Assembly (NCBI GenBank): GCA_947466075.1
Contig: CANIBP010000018.1
Span: 27,932-91,931 of the forward strand
DNA from: Verrucomicrobiaceae bacterium
Lineage (GTDB): Bacteria; Verrucomicrobiota; Verrucomicrobiia; Verrucomicrobiales; Verrucomicrobiaceae
Length of the DNA: 64,000 nt
Reading direction: 5' to 3'
Shown here: positions 45,369 to 54,761 of the stretch, piece by piece
How the letters are laid out: the number at the start of each line of letters is the position of its first letter
How positions within the stretch are numbered: the stretch's first letter is position 1
Program-made: the position numbers and the translations under genes
Notes under the pieces: generated by a model
The model's input: the letters and a program-made list of their open reading frames with translations, nothing else
Told to the model about the DNA's origin: nothing
The model's database searches: none

Positions 45369-45396
45369 TTGCCGCTCTGCGGGACGCTCGGATAAT
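45369..45396 (+). promoter_or_regulatory. Predicted promoter of the nuoIJKLMN operon
   Basis: TTGCCG (45369-45374), a 16-base spacer and GATAAT (45391-45396) resemble a sigma70 promoter (9 of 12 positions). Expected start near 45403, giving a leader of about 30 bases before the nuoI ATG. Confidence 0.55.
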
Positions 45397-45431
45397 CAAA
45401 TTCGACTCTCCCTGCGGCTCCCTGCTTTTTC

Positions 45432-45977
45432 ATGGCTACCATCACTGTACAACGCCCCACTCTTGCCTGGCATGAACGCTGGTTCATTTCCACGCTCTGG
45501 AAGGGTCTGAGGATCACCGTCGGGCATGGCATCAAGACCTTCCTCCAGATCGCCGGGAAAAAGCCGAAGGTGACCATGGAATACCCCGAGCAGAAGTGGG
45601 ATGAGCAACTGCCGGAATATTATCGCGGTGCCCCCGCTCTCGTCACCGACGAGCACGACCGCGAGCGTTGCGTGAGCTGCCAGCTCTGCGAGTTCATCTG
45701 CCCACCAAAGGCTATCAAGATCATTCCGAGCGAGATTCCGAGTGACGATCCGTGGGCGAAGGTCGAAAAACGGCCCAAGGTCTTCGAAATCGACATGATT
45801 CGCTGCATTTACTGCGGCATGTGCGAGGAGGTCTGCCCCGAGCAGGCCATTTATCTGCGCAAAGACTACGCCATCACCGGCCTCTCACGCCAGGAGATGG
45901 TTCACGACAAAAAACGCCTCTATGAGATCGGCGGCCAGCGTGTGGGACTGGTGAACAAGTGGAACGACCTCAAGTAA
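45432..45977 (+). CDS. nuoI: NADH-quinone oxidoreductase subunit I
   Basis: A 181-residue ferredoxin-like subunit of complex I that carries two 4Fe-4S clusters (N6a and N6b) between the peripheral arm and the quinone site. The two Cys sets are C80, C83, C86, C90 and C125, C128, C131, C135 (CVSCQLCEFIC and CIYCGMCEEVC). The N-terminal helix region (WKGLRITVGHGIKTFL) would lie on the membrane. It is the first gene of a six-gene run and its stop overlaps the nuoJ start (TAATG). nuoA-H are not next to it. Confidence 0.96.
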   Translation: MATITVQRPTLAWHERWFISTLWKGLRITVGHGIKTFLQIAGKKPKVTMEYPEQKWDEQLPEYYRGAPALVTDEHDRERCVSCQLCEFICPPKAIKIIPSEIPSDDPWAKVEKRPKVFEIDMIRCIYCGMCEEVCPEQAIYLRKDYAITGLSRQEMVHDKKRLYEIGGQRVGLVNKWNDLK

Positions 45978-46555
45978 TGCCCCCGCTGCTGTTCTACCTG
46001 TTCGCACTGATCACCTTGGGCTTCGGCTTCATGGTCGTCACCGGTCGCAACCCGGTCACCTGCGCGCTTTCGCTCGCTGCGAGTTTCGTCGGCCTTGCCG
46101 CGCTGTTTCTGAGCCTTGATGCCTACTTCATCGGCACGGTGCAAATCCTCGTCTATGCTGGTGCCGTGATGGTGCTGTTTCTCTTCATCATCATGCTGCT
46201 CGACATTAAGTCTGAGGAAGGCAAGAAGCTGAATCTACCTGCCATTGTCTCCGGTGTGCTGCTCGCCGTGTTGCTGTCGTTGCAAATCATCGCTGTCGTC
46301 AGCGGCACCGACATCGCGAAGAAAAGCGCGGAGAATACCCCTCTCGCTCTCGCTGAAGCCGCCGGAAAAATCGGCAAAGCCGCGCTGCCCACGATCACGA
46401 ACGATCTCGAAACCGGCACACTGCCCGATGCCAAGCTGATCGGCTTCACGCTCTTCGATCAATACGGTTTCCACCTGCAAGTAGTCGGCTTGCTGCTGCT
46501 CGTCGGCACGATTGGCGTCGTGGTGCTTAGTAAACGCGAAAGGAGCGCGCCATGA
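45977..46555 (+). CDS. nuoJ: NADH-quinone oxidoreductase subunit J
   Basis: A 192-residue membrane subunit of complex I. It starts with MPPLLFYLFALITLGFGFMV, has the conserved GRNPVTCALSLAASFVGLA and the family block QILVYAGAVMVLFLFIIMLL (about residues 55-75), and a last helix ending VGLLLLVGTIGVVVLSKRE. ATG 45977 overlaps the nuoI stop, and its stop overlaps the nuoK start (ATGA), indicating coupled translation. It helps form the proton path in the membrane arm. Confidence 0.95.
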   Translation: MPPLLFYLFALITLGFGFMVVTGRNPVTCALSLAASFVGLAALFLSLDAYFIGTVQILVYAGAVMVLFLFIIMLLDIKSEEGKKLNLPAIVSGVLLAVLLSLQIIAVVSGTDIAKKSAENTPLALAEAAGKIGKAALPTITNDLETGTLPDAKLIGFTLFDQYGFHLQVVGLLLLVGTIGVVVLSKRERSAP

Positions 46556-46869
46556 TCACACTCGGTCATTATCTTGTCGTCAGCGGTATGCTGTTCGCGC
46601 TCGGCCTCGCCGGCGTCATTGCACGACGGAACATCATCATTGTTTACATGTGCCTGGAAATGATGCTCAGCGCCGCGAACCTCGCGCTGGTCGGCTTTTC
46701 ACGCTTTCATCTCGTCAATGGCCTGCCGGATTACACCGCGCAGTCGCTCGTCTTCTTCACCATCACCGTGGCCGCCGCAGAGGTGGCCGTGGGTCTTGCC
46801 ATCATCGTGGCGCTCTTCCGTTCGAAGCAGAGCGTCGATGTCGAGTCTGTCACCAAACTTCAGGGATAA
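46552..46869 (+). CDS. nuoK: NADH-quinone oxidoreductase subunit K
   Basis: A 105-residue three-helix subunit of complex I, related to the MrpC antiporter subunit. Conserved features: ARRNIIIVYMCLEMMLSAANLALV with the key membrane Glu in CLEMM, and FFTITVAAAEVAVGLAIIV with the second Glu in AAEVA. A good ribosome binding site (AAAGGAG) precedes the start. It overlaps nuoJ by four bases and is 9 bases before nuoL. Confidence 0.96.
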   Translation: MITLGHYLVVSGMLFALGLAGVIARRNIIIVYMCLEMMLSAANLALVGFSRFHLVNGLPDYTAQSLVFFTITVAAAEVAVGLAIIVALFRSKQSVDVESVTKLQG

Positions 46870-46878
46870 CGCGCCACC

Positions 46879-48759
46879 ATGAACGCCAGCATCCTCCTTC
46901 TGCTGCCTTTTTTCTCGGCGCTGCTCATCCTGTTGGGACACCGCCAGCTCAAAGGTGCCGCCGTCCTCATCTCTGTCGGTTCCTCCATCATTGCCTTCCT
47001 TGCCAGCATCGCTTTTCTGGGCGCGGATGACAACGAAGGCACCAAGATGCTGCTGCCGTTCATCGATGTAGCCGGTTTCCGCGCTGGCATCGACGTGATG
47101 AGCGACAAGCAGAGCCAGGGCATGATGTTCATCGTCACCTTCATCGGTATGCTGGTGCATCTTTTCTCGCTCGGCTACATGAAGGACGACGAAGCCAAGC
47201 CGCGCTTTTTCGGTTCTCTCTCTCTCTTCATGTTCTCGATGACCGGCATCGTGCTCGCCGGCAACCTGTTCATGATGTTCATCTTCTGGGAGTTGGTCGG
47301 ACTCAGTTCCTACCTGCTCATCGGTCACTGGTATGAAAAGGCCAGCGCTGCCGAGGCCTGCAAGAAAGCTTTCCTCACCAACCGCATCGGTGATTTCGGC
47401 TTCATGATCGGCATTCTGCTGCTGTTTGGCCTGAACAACGGTGATGTAGCGTTCGACAACCTGCAAGACGCCTTCGTGCAAGGTGGACCGCTGCATGACG
47501 CGGCGAAATTGCACCCCGGCCTCATCACCGCCGCTGCGCTTTGCATTTTCATGGGTGCTGTCGGCAAATCTGCTCAATTCCCACTGCACGTCTGGCTGCC
47601 GGACGCGATGGAAGGCCCCACACCCGTCTCCGCTCTCATCCATGCCGCCACCATGGTCGCTGCGGGCGTTTACATGATAGTGCGAATGAGCTTTATCGTC
47701 ACGGCATCGCCACTCGCAGCGGAAATCATCGCTGGCATCGGCTGCTTTACCGCGTTGCTCGCCGCATTGATGGCCACGCAGCAGAACGACATCAAGCGCG
47801 TGCTCGCTTACTCCACGCTCAGCCAGCTTGGCTACATGGTCATGGCGGTCGGTGCCGTCGCCATGGCCGCGCAGCATGGTCACGCCGAACACGGTCCAGA
47901 TCCCGGCCACGCCGCGATGTTCCACCTCTACACGCATGCCTTCTTCAAAGCGATGCTGTTCCTCGGCTCCGGCGCGGTGATTTACGCCTGCCACCATGAG
48001 CAGGACATCTGGAAGATGGGCGGTCTGCGCAAGCACATGCCCGTGACCTTCTGGACCTTTGCGATTGGCACGCTCGCCTTGATGGGATTGCCGCCGCTCA
48101 GTGGTTTCTGGAGTAAGGAAGCGGTGCTCGGCACAGCCTACGACAGCGGTTGCAGGCCACTGTTCCTCGCTGGCGCACTCACCGCCGTGCTGACCTCGTT
48201 CTACATGATGCGTTTGCTTATTGTCGCCTTCTTCGGCAAGCCACGCAGCGATTCCGCCCATCACGCCACCGAAGTGCCGATGATCATGCTGCTGCCCCTC
48301 GCAGTTCTGGCGCTCTTTTCGATCTTCTCCGCCTTCGACATCCTTGCCACACCGCTGCAAGCCATGAAACCGCCACACGTCGAAGGTCATGACACCGTGT
48401 TGTTCGCCTCGCTTGCCGCGCTCATCATCGGTGCTGGCAGCGCCATCTATCTTTACCGTGGTAAGGACAAGGATCCGGTGAACATCAAGCTCTTCGCCAA
48501 CAAGTTCTACTTCGACGAAATGTACGCCGTCATCGTCCGCGTCTGCCAGGATCGTCTCGCCTGGATCGTCACCGCTCTGGAGCGCGTGTTCGTCGATGGC
48601 CTCGTTGCGCGTCTGCCCACAGCGATCATTGCCCGTCTCGGCGCCGCCACCCGCATGCTACAGGGCGGTCATCTGCAAGGCTACACCTTCCTGCTTGGCG
48701 GTGGTGTCATCGCCGTGATTTATCTTGTCGTGTTTGTGCTGCCCCACATGGGTCATTGA
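46879..48759 (+). CDS. nuoL: NADH-quinone oxidoreductase subunit L
   Basis: A 626-residue antiporter-like proton-pumping subunit with about 16 membrane helices and a long C-terminal lateral helix region. Typical stretches are FWELVGLSSYLLIGHWYEK, FPLHVWLPDAMEGPTPVSAL and VLAYSTLSQLGYMVMAVG. Length is normal for NuoL. It is part of the nuoI-N run and is followed after 12 bases by nuoM. Confidence 0.96.
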   Translation: MNASILLLLPFFSALLILLGHRQLKGAAVLISVGSSIIAFLASIAFLGADDNEGTKMLLPFIDVAGFRAGIDVMSDKQSQGMMFIVTFIGMLVHLFSLGYMKDDEAKPRFFGSLSLFMFSMTGIVLAGNLFMMFIFWELVGLSSYLLIGHWYEKASAAEACKKAFLTNRIGDFGFMIGILLLFGLNNGDVAFDNLQDAFVQGGPLHDAAKLHPGLITAAALCIFMGAVGKSAQFPLHVWLPDAMEGPTPVSALIHAATMVAAGVYMIVRMSFIVTASPLAAEIIAGIGCFTALLAALMATQQNDIKRVLAYSTLSQLGYMVMAVGAVAMAAQHGHAEHGPDPGHAAMFHLYTHAFFKAMLFLGSGAVIYACHHEQDIWKMGGLRKHMPVTFWTFAIGTLALMGLPPLSGFWSKEAVLGTAYDSGCRPLFLAGALTAVLTSFYMMRLLIVAFFGKPRSDSAHHATEVPMIMLLPLAVLALFSIFSAFDILATPLQAMKPPHVEGHDTVLFASLAALIIGAGSAIYLYRGKDKDPVNIKLFANKFYFDEMYAVIVRVCQDRLAWIVTALERVFVDGLVARLPTAIIARLGAATRMLQGGHLQGYTFLLGGGVIAVIYLVVFVLPHMGH

Positions 48760-48771
48760 TGGAGAAATTGA

Positions 48772-50232
48772 ATGAGCGTCCTTGAACTAATCATCGCACT
48801 CCCGCTGCTCGCCGCTTTGGCGATCTGGCTCGGTGCGCCTGCCCGTGCCGCCTCCATGGGGGCCACGCTCATCAATCTCATCCTCGTCTTCGTCACCACG
48901 ATCCAATACGCGGGCAAAACTGGCCTAGCTTTCACGCAGTCGCGTCCCATTCTCGACAATCCATCACTCAGCTTCGCCGTCGGAGCCGATGGTGTCTCGC
49001 TCATCCTCGCCCTGCTCACCACGCTGGTGATGCTGGCCGCCATCTGGCAGATTCAGGATCGCCCCGCCATCTTCTACATTTCATCGCTCCTCATCGGTGG
49101 TGGGGCGCTTGGGGCCTTCCTCGCCACGGATGTCTTCTTCATCTACGCCTTCCATGAACTCGCACTGATCCCGACCTTCCTCATGATCGCGTTGCATGGC
49201 CGTGCCGATGCCGCGCAACGCAAGGCGGTGGCTTGGAAAGCCACGATTTACCTCGGTGCTGGCAGTTTAGTGCTCCTTGCGGGTCTTGTGTGGCTCGTGC
49301 TCGAATTCAGCGGCGGATCTAAACTTACCTTCGACCTTGAAGCCCTGCGTGCTCAAGCCGCACTCACGCCATTGCCCATCGCGAAGCAAGGGCAGATTTT
49401 CTTCGTCCTACTGCTTGGTTTTGGCTCGCTCGTCAGTTTGTTCCCATTCCATAGCTGGGCTGCACCGGCCTACGCCACCGCACCGACGCCTGTGGCCATG
49501 CTCCACTCCGGCGTTCTGAAAAAATTCGGGCTCTATGGCCTCATTCGCATCGCCATGCCACTGCTGCCGCAAGGAGTGCATGTTGAGTGGGTGCAAAACG
49601 CCCTGCTGCTCATGCTACTGGGCAACATCCTCGTCATGGGCCTCGTCACCATCCATGCGAACCGCCTCGACGACACGCTTGCCAATTCCAGCGTCATGCA
49701 CATGGGCTACATCTTCCTCGGCATCGCCGCAGGCAGTGAAGTCGCTCTCAAGGGTGCGGTGATCCTCATGTTCGCTCACGGTGTGTCCATCGCGTTGCTC
49801 TTTGGCCTCTGCGGTCGCATGCGCAACCAGCTCGGCACTTTGGAATACAGCAAGCTCGGCGGTCTCGCCACGCATGCACCGGCATTCACCGTGCTCTTCG
49901 CGTTTGGTGCTTTTGCTTCCATCGGTTTGCCCGGTCTGACCAACTTCGCTGGTGAGGTGATGATCTTTGCGGGCAGCTTCACCAACTTCAAAGCGGCTGC
50001 CTTGAGCAACCTTCACTGGACTGTCTTTCTTGCCCTCTGGGGCGTCGTGATGTCCGCCGTTTACATGCTGCGTGCCTATCGTGGCATCTTCCACGGCAAT
50101 GCCACCACCGGCCTGTTCATGACTGACCCTGCTGTTTCGCAGCGCGTGCCGTTCATCCTGCTCGCCACCACGCTGCTCGTCACCGGCTGCTGCCCCTGGC
50201 TGCTGCTCAACCTCATGAAATCCGCGCTGTAG
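48772..50232 (+). CDS. nuoM: NADH-quinone oxidoreductase subunit M
   Basis: A 486-residue antiporter-like subunit. Conserved features are FFIYAFHELALIPTFLMI, with the essential membrane Glu, and FPFHSWAAPAYATAPTPVAM with HSGVLKKFGLYGLIR. It begins after a GGAGA ribosome binding site, 12 bases from nuoL, and ends 8 bases before nuoN. It is one of the three proton channels of complex I. Confidence 0.96.
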   Translation: MSVLELIIALPLLAALAIWLGAPARAASMGATLINLILVFVTTIQYAGKTGLAFTQSRPILDNPSLSFAVGADGVSLILALLTTLVMLAAIWQIQDRPAIFYISSLLIGGGALGAFLATDVFFIYAFHELALIPTFLMIALHGRADAAQRKAVAWKATIYLGAGSLVLLAGLVWLVLEFSGGSKLTFDLEALRAQAALTPLPIAKQGQIFFVLLLGFGSLVSLFPFHSWAAPAYATAPTPVAMLHSGVLKKFGLYGLIRIAMPLLPQGVHVEWVQNALLLMLLGNILVMGLVTIHANRLDDTLANSSVMHMGYIFLGIAAGSEVALKGAVILMFAHGVSIALLFGLCGRMRNQLGTLEYSKLGGLATHAPAFTVLFAFGAFASIGLPGLTNFAGEVMIFAGSFTNFKAAALSNLHWTVFLALWGVVMSAVYMLRAYRGIFHGNATTGLFMTDPAVSQRVPFILLATTLLVTGCCPWLLLNLMKSAL

Positions 50233-50240
50233 CCCCTACC

Positions 50241-51713
50241 ATGAGCGTTTTCACCATCGAAGCCGGCCTCGCCCTCCTCGGACTTGCCTTGTTGCTCGTC
50301 GAGGCCTTCAAGCCCGACATCTCCCGCAGCACCCTAGGCCTCACCGCCATAGCAGGCACCGTGCTCGCTCTCGTATTGCTCGTTTTCGCGAACCACGACT
50401 CCGCCAGCCTGCCCAGCTTCATCCAGCCCTGGCATCAGCTCGATACACTCGCCCTGTTCTACAAAGGCTTCGCGCTCGTCATCACACTGCTCGTGCTCTG
50501 GCTCACGCTCGAATGCGCGCCCTACCTCTCGCGCTACACCGTCGATGGCAAACTCGCTGAAATGTTCAGCCTGCCGCTCATCGTCTGCGCTGGCATGATG
50601 TGGATGGCTTCCGCACGCGATTTGGTGACCGTCTTCGTCGCGCTCGAACTCGTCACCGTTTCGTTCTACGTCCTTGTCGCCTTCGCCCGTAAAAGCGCCC
50701 TCAGCCTCGAAGCTGGCGTCAAATACCTCATCCTCGGTGCTCTCTCGACCGGCATCCTCGTCTATGGCATCGCCTGGATCTACGGAGCCACCGGCACCAT
50801 GAGCTTCGACGGCATCGCCAAAGCCCTCGCCAATCCCGCCACCAGCAAAACCGCCGCTCTCTTCGGTGCCGCCATGCTGCTTTGCGGCCTCGGCTTCAAA
50901 GTCGCCGCTGCACCCTTCCACATGTGGGTGCCTGATGTCTATCAAGGTGCCCCCACACCCGTCACCGCCTTCCTTTCGGTCGGATCAAAAGCCGCAGGCT
51001 TCGTCGTCCTCACCCGCGCGCTCGATGCCTTCCTCGCCGAAGGCTCCATCATCGCCGTCGAAGTACAATCGCTCCTGCTCGTCGTCGGTTCGCTCACCGT
51101 CCTGCTCGGCAGCCTCCCCGCGATGTTCCAGACCAGCGTGAAGCGCCTGCTCGCCTACTCCAGCATCAGCCACGCCGGTTATCTGCTCCTCGCCCTCGCC
51201 TGCCGCGAAAGCGCCCGCTTCGATCTCTCCTCCGGCGGCATCGTCGCCTTCTACCTCGCCACCTACCTGCCGATGACCGTCCTCGGCTTCCTCGTCTTGG
51301 GCCTCATGCGCGCCAACGGCCTTGGCGAAGACATCAAAGACTTCGCTGGCCTCGCCAAACGCAATCCAACGCTCGCCCTGCTCATGACGATCTCGTTTGC
51401 TTCGCTCGCCGGCCTGCCGCTCACCGCGGGTTTCATCGGCAAGCTCTTCGTCTTCCTCGGCCTCGTCGATCACGGCTACTGGGGCGCCCTCAGTTGCGCC
51501 GTCATCGCCGCCGCCGCCGGCTTCTATTACTACTTCAAGACCGTCCTCGCGATGTACACTACCGAAGGCACCGACACCAGCGCCCTCACCATCAGCACCG
51601 CCTCCAAAGCCGTCGCCGGAGTTCTCGCCGCCCTCATCCTCATCCTCGGCGTGTATCCCAAGCCGTTGCAGCAGGTGCTGTCCTCCGACCAAGCGGGCGT
51701 TGTCGCGAAGTAA
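50241..51713 (+). CDS. nuoN: NADH-quinone oxidoreductase subunit N
   Basis: A 490-residue antiporter-like subunit. Conserved features include VTVFVALELVTVSFYVLVAF with the membrane Glu, AAPFHMWVPDVYQGAPTPVT and LLAYSSISHAGYLLL. It is the last gene of the nuoI-N run. The 75 bases that follow hold only an imperfect hairpin around 51745-51765 and the start of an unrelated restriction-modification gene. Confidence 0.96.
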   Translation: MSVFTIEAGLALLGLALLLVEAFKPDISRSTLGLTAIAGTVLALVLLVFANHDSASLPSFIQPWHQLDTLALFYKGFALVITLLVLWLTLECAPYLSRYTVDGKLAEMFSLPLIVCAGMMWMASARDLVTVFVALELVTVSFYVLVAFARKSALSLEAGVKYLILGALSTGILVYGIAWIYGATGTMSFDGIAKALANPATSKTAALFGAAMLLCGLGFKVAAAPFHMWVPDVYQGAPTPVTAFLSVGSKAAGFVVLTRALDAFLAEGSIIAVEVQSLLLVVGSLTVLLGSLPAMFQTSVKRLLAYSSISHAGYLLLALACRESARFDLSSGGIVAFYLATYLPMTVLGFLVLGLMRANGLGEDIKDFAGLAKRNPTLALLMTISFASLAGLPLTAGFIGKLFVFLGLVDHGYWGALSCAVIAAAAGFYYYFKTVLAMYTTEGTDTSALTISTASKAVAGVLAALILILGVYPKPLQQVLSSDQAGVVAK

Positions 51714-51788
51714 GTGGCAGGAAGGCCGAAGCGGATAGCAACAGGTTAAAACTTGTGACAAGAAACCGCAGGCTGATTAGGATACGGA

Positions 51789-54647
51789 ATGCCCCTGTCC
51801 TGGAACGAGATCAAACACCGCGCCATCAAGTTCGGCAACGACTGGAAGACCGAGACGCGTGAAGCAGCGGAGCGGCAGACGTTCTGGAACGAGTTCTTCG
51901 ACATCTTTGGCATCAAGCGGCGCACCGTGGCCAGCTTCGAGGAGCCGGTGAAGAAACTCTCCGGCACTTGGGGAGCCATCGACATCTTCTGGCCGGGCAA
52001 ACTCCTCGGCGAACACAAGAGCGCCGGACAGGACCTCGACAAAGCGCACGCGCAGGGCATGGGCTACATCCGTGGCCTGCAAGACACCGGACGCGGCAAG
52101 GAAATCCCGCGCTACCTCGTCGTCTCGGACTTTCAAAAGATCGCCCTGCATGACCTCGAAGGCGATGGCGAATCCATCACCTTTCCCGTCACCGACCTGC
52201 ACAAGCACATCCGGCACTTCGCTTTCGTCGCCGGTTACAAGCAGCACAAGCTCGACCCCGAAGACCCGGCGAACATCGAAGCCGCCGAACTCATGGCCGT
52301 GCTGCACGATGCGCTGCTGGACGGCGGCTACACCGGCCATGACCTGCGCGTCTTCCTCGTCCGCACGCTGTTCTGTCTGTTTGCTGACGATACCGGCATC
52401 TTCCCGCCAGATGCTTTCAAGCTCTACCTCACCGACCGCACCGTCGAGGATGGCAGTGACCTCGGCCCGAAGCTAGACCGCCTCTTTCGCATCCTCAACA
52501 CGCCGGAGGATAAACGCCAGGCTGGACTGGAGGAAGACCAGCGCCAGTTCCCGTATGTGAATGGTGATCTCTTTGCCGAGAAGCTGGAGTTTGCCGATTT
52601 CACCACCGCCATGCGCAACGCGCTGCTCAAGGCGGCGAACTTCCGCTGGGAACGTATTAGTCCCGCCGTCTTCGGTTCCCTGTTCCAGGGCGTCATGGAC
52701 AAGAAAGAGCGCCGCCAGATCGGCGCGCACTACACCAGCGAGGCCAACATTCTCAAACTTGTCCGCTCGCTGTTCCTCGATGGCATGCGGGCGGAGTTCG
52801 AGCACCTCCGAGGTCTGAAGATCGGGAAGGCTGACAAACTGCGTGATTTGCAAAAGCGCTTCGCCGCTCTGCGCTTCCTCGATCCGGCCTGTGGTTGCGG
52901 CAACTTCCTTGTCATCACCTACCGTGAGCTGCGCCGCCTGGAGCTGGACATCCTCAAGGAACTCCATGGCGTGCAGAGTGAGTTCAGTCTCGATGACGTG
53001 AACAAGCTCTCGCTTATCGACGTGGATCAAATGTACGGCATCGAGATCGAGGAATTCCCCGCCCGCATCGCCGAAGTCGCCATCTGGCTCACCGACCATC
53101 AGGCCAACATCGAACTCAGTCAGACGTTCAGCCAGTTCTACCTCCGCATCCCGTTGCGCAAAAGCCCCCAAATCCACGTCGCCAACGCCCTGCGAAAAGA
53201 CTGGAAAGAAGTCCTGCCGCCGGAGCAGTGCAGCTATGTGCTGGGGAACCCGCCGTTTGTTGGGAAACACCTGATGACCCCGGAACAAGGGCAGGACATT
53301 GACACCGTATGGGCTGGGCTAAACGGCGCAGGCTTCCTGGACTTGGTGAGCGGATGGTATCGGAAAGCTGCGGAGTTCATCCACGGCACTCAGATCAAGG
53401 CTGCCTTTGTCTCGACCAACTCAATCACACAAGGCGAACAAGCAGCCGTGATGTGGACGGAGTTGTTCGAGCGGTTTCAGTTCAAGATACACTTCGCCCA
53501 TCGCACCTTCACTTGGCAGAGCGAGGCTCGCGGTAAGGCTCATGTGCATTGTGTTATCATTGGGTTTGCTACCTTCGATGTTACAGACAAGACGCTTTAC
53601 GACTACGACACGAACCCCACCGTCAGTCTGGTGAAGAACATCAGCCCCTATCTGATCGAAGGTTCCGATATCGTTCTGCCCATCCGCCGCCAGCCGATCT
53701 GCAACGTGCCGCCTATTGTGAATGGGAACAAGCCAGCGGATGGCGGGCATCTCATTCTTGAAGAGGATGAGAAGGCGGCCTTTGTCGCCGCGAACCCGAC
53801 GATTACTCCATATCTCAAGCCACTCCTGAGCGCGGATCAATACCTCAACGGCAAGGAAAGATGGGTGCTCTGGCTCGTGGACGCTCCGCCATCGGTTATC
53901 AAGCAAAACCCCAGCGTTCTGGAGCGTGTCGAAGCCGTGAAGGAGTTCCGCCTGAAGAGTCCAAAAGAGTCAACTCGGCGGATGGCCCTGCAGCCGAGTT
54001 TGTTTGACCAGATTCGTCAGCCCACCACGACTTACATCGTGATTCCCCGGCACTCCTCCGAGAGCCGGCGCTATATACCCTTCGGTTACTTTGGACCAGA
54101 GACCATCATTAGTGATAGTTGCACCGCAGTCCCCGAGGCTTCGCAGTATCATTTTGGCGTGCTTTCATCCCTGATGCACATGGCTTGGATGAAGTGCGTC
54201 TGTGGAAGATTGGAGAGTCGGTTCCGATACTCCAACAAGATCGTCTATAACAACTACCCCTGGCCAGAGGAAGTAAGTGAGGCGCAGAAGGACGCCGTGG
54301 AGAAAGCCGCGCAGTCCGTGCTGGATGCGCGGGCCAAATTCAACACTTCCACGCTGGCTGATCTCTACGATCCAACCACGATGCCGCCCGTTCTGGCGAA
54401 AGCCCATGCCGATCTCGACCGTGTGGTGGACCGCTGCTACCGCAAGGAACCGTTCCCGAACGACCGCGCCCGTGTGGAGCATCTATTTGCGCTGTATGAG
54501 AAGCTGACGGCACCGCTGGTGAAGTATGAGAAGCCGAAACGCAAAATGAAGGACACCAGCACCATGGAGTCTGCGGGTGCCGCCGCACATCACCGCGTCC
54601 CGATGATCCTTCGTGAAGACGCGCCGCCCTACGGCGAAAACCGTTGA
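51789..54647 (+). CDS. MmeI-like type IIG/IIL restriction-modification enzyme
   Basis: A 952-residue single-chain restriction-methylation protein, close in length to MmeI (about 920). The N-terminal nuclease has D65-X9-E75-x-K77 (IDIFWPGKLLGEHKSAG), the exact spacing of the MmeI PD-ExK site. A helical spacer (about 160-330) with KKERRQIGAHYTSEANIL leads to the methyltransferase: motif I DPACGCGNFL from 365 and motif IV NPPF from 487, typical of an adenine N6 gamma-class enzyme. Residues about 620-850 should be the target recognition domain (NKIVYNNYPWP near its end), with a helical C-terminus. One chain does cleavage, methylation and recognition, so no partner genes are needed, and none is seen. 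Recognition sequence unknown. Confidence 0.9.
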   Translation: MPLSWNEIKHRAIKFGNDWKTETREAAERQTFWNEFFDIFGIKRRTVASFEEPVKKLSGTWGAIDIFWPGKLLGEHKSAGQDLDKAHAQGMGYIRGLQDTGRGKEIPRYLVVSDFQKIALHDLEGDGESITFPVTDLHKHIRHFAFVAGYKQHKLDPEDPANIEAAELMAVLHDALLDGGYTGHDLRVFLVRTLFCLFADDTGIFPPDAFKLYLTDRTVEDGSDLGPKLDRLFRILNTPEDKRQAGLEEDQRQFPYVNGDLFAEKLEFADFTTAMRNALLKAANFRWERISPAVFGSLFQGVMDKKERRQIGAHYTSEANILKLVRSLFLDGMRAEFEHLRGLKIGKADKLRDLQKRFAALRFLDPACGCGNFLVITYRELRRLELDILKELHGVQSEFSLDDVNKLSLIDVDQMYGIEIEEFPARIAEVAIWLTDHQANIELSQTFSQFYLRIPLRKSPQIHVANALRKDWKEVLPPEQCSYVLGNPPFVGKHLMTPEQGQDIDTVWAGLNGAGFLDLVSGWYRKAAEFIHGTQIKAAFVSTNSITQGEQAAVMWTELFERFQFKIHFAHRTFTWQSEARGKAHVHCVIIGFATFDVTDKTLYDYDTNPTVSLVKNISPYLIEGSDIVLPIRRQPICNVPPIVNGNKPADGGHLILEEDEKAAFVAANPTITPYLKPLLSADQYLNGKERWVLWLVDAPPSVIKQNPSVLERVEAVKEFRLKSPKESTRRMALQPSLFDQIRQPTTTYIVIPRHSSESRRYIPFGYFGPETIISDSCTAVPEASQYHFGVLSSLMHMAWMKCVCGRLESRFRYSNKIVYNNYPWPEEVSEAQKDAVEKAAQSVLDARAKFNTSTLADLYDPTTMPPVLAKAHADLDRVVDRCYRKEPFPNDRARVEHLFALYEKLTAPLVKYEKPKRKMKDTSTMESAGAAAHHRVPMILREDAPPYGENR

Positions 54648-54725
54648 CGTGTTAAATCTGTGTTAGGCAGGCCCGCACCGCCAGGTGTCGTTTTGCCGCT
54701 CGAAGGAACCGTAATGAGTCAGAGA

Positions 54726-54754
54726 TTGACACTCGAAACATCCATCACGTAAAT
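54726..54754 (+). promoter_or_regulatory. Possible promoter, perhaps leaderless, of the C39-like gene
   Basis: A perfect TTGACA (54726-54731) is followed after 17 bases by GTAAAT (54749-54754), a poor -10. The start codon is at 54762, so a transcript from here would have almost no leader. Confidence 0.35.
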
Positions 54755-54761
54755 CTAGCAC

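Noticed and set aside
46699..48390. A 563-codon minus-strand frame inside nuoK-nuoL
   Set aside because: Antisense to conserved complex I subunits; composition is His/Glu-rich and not protein-like.
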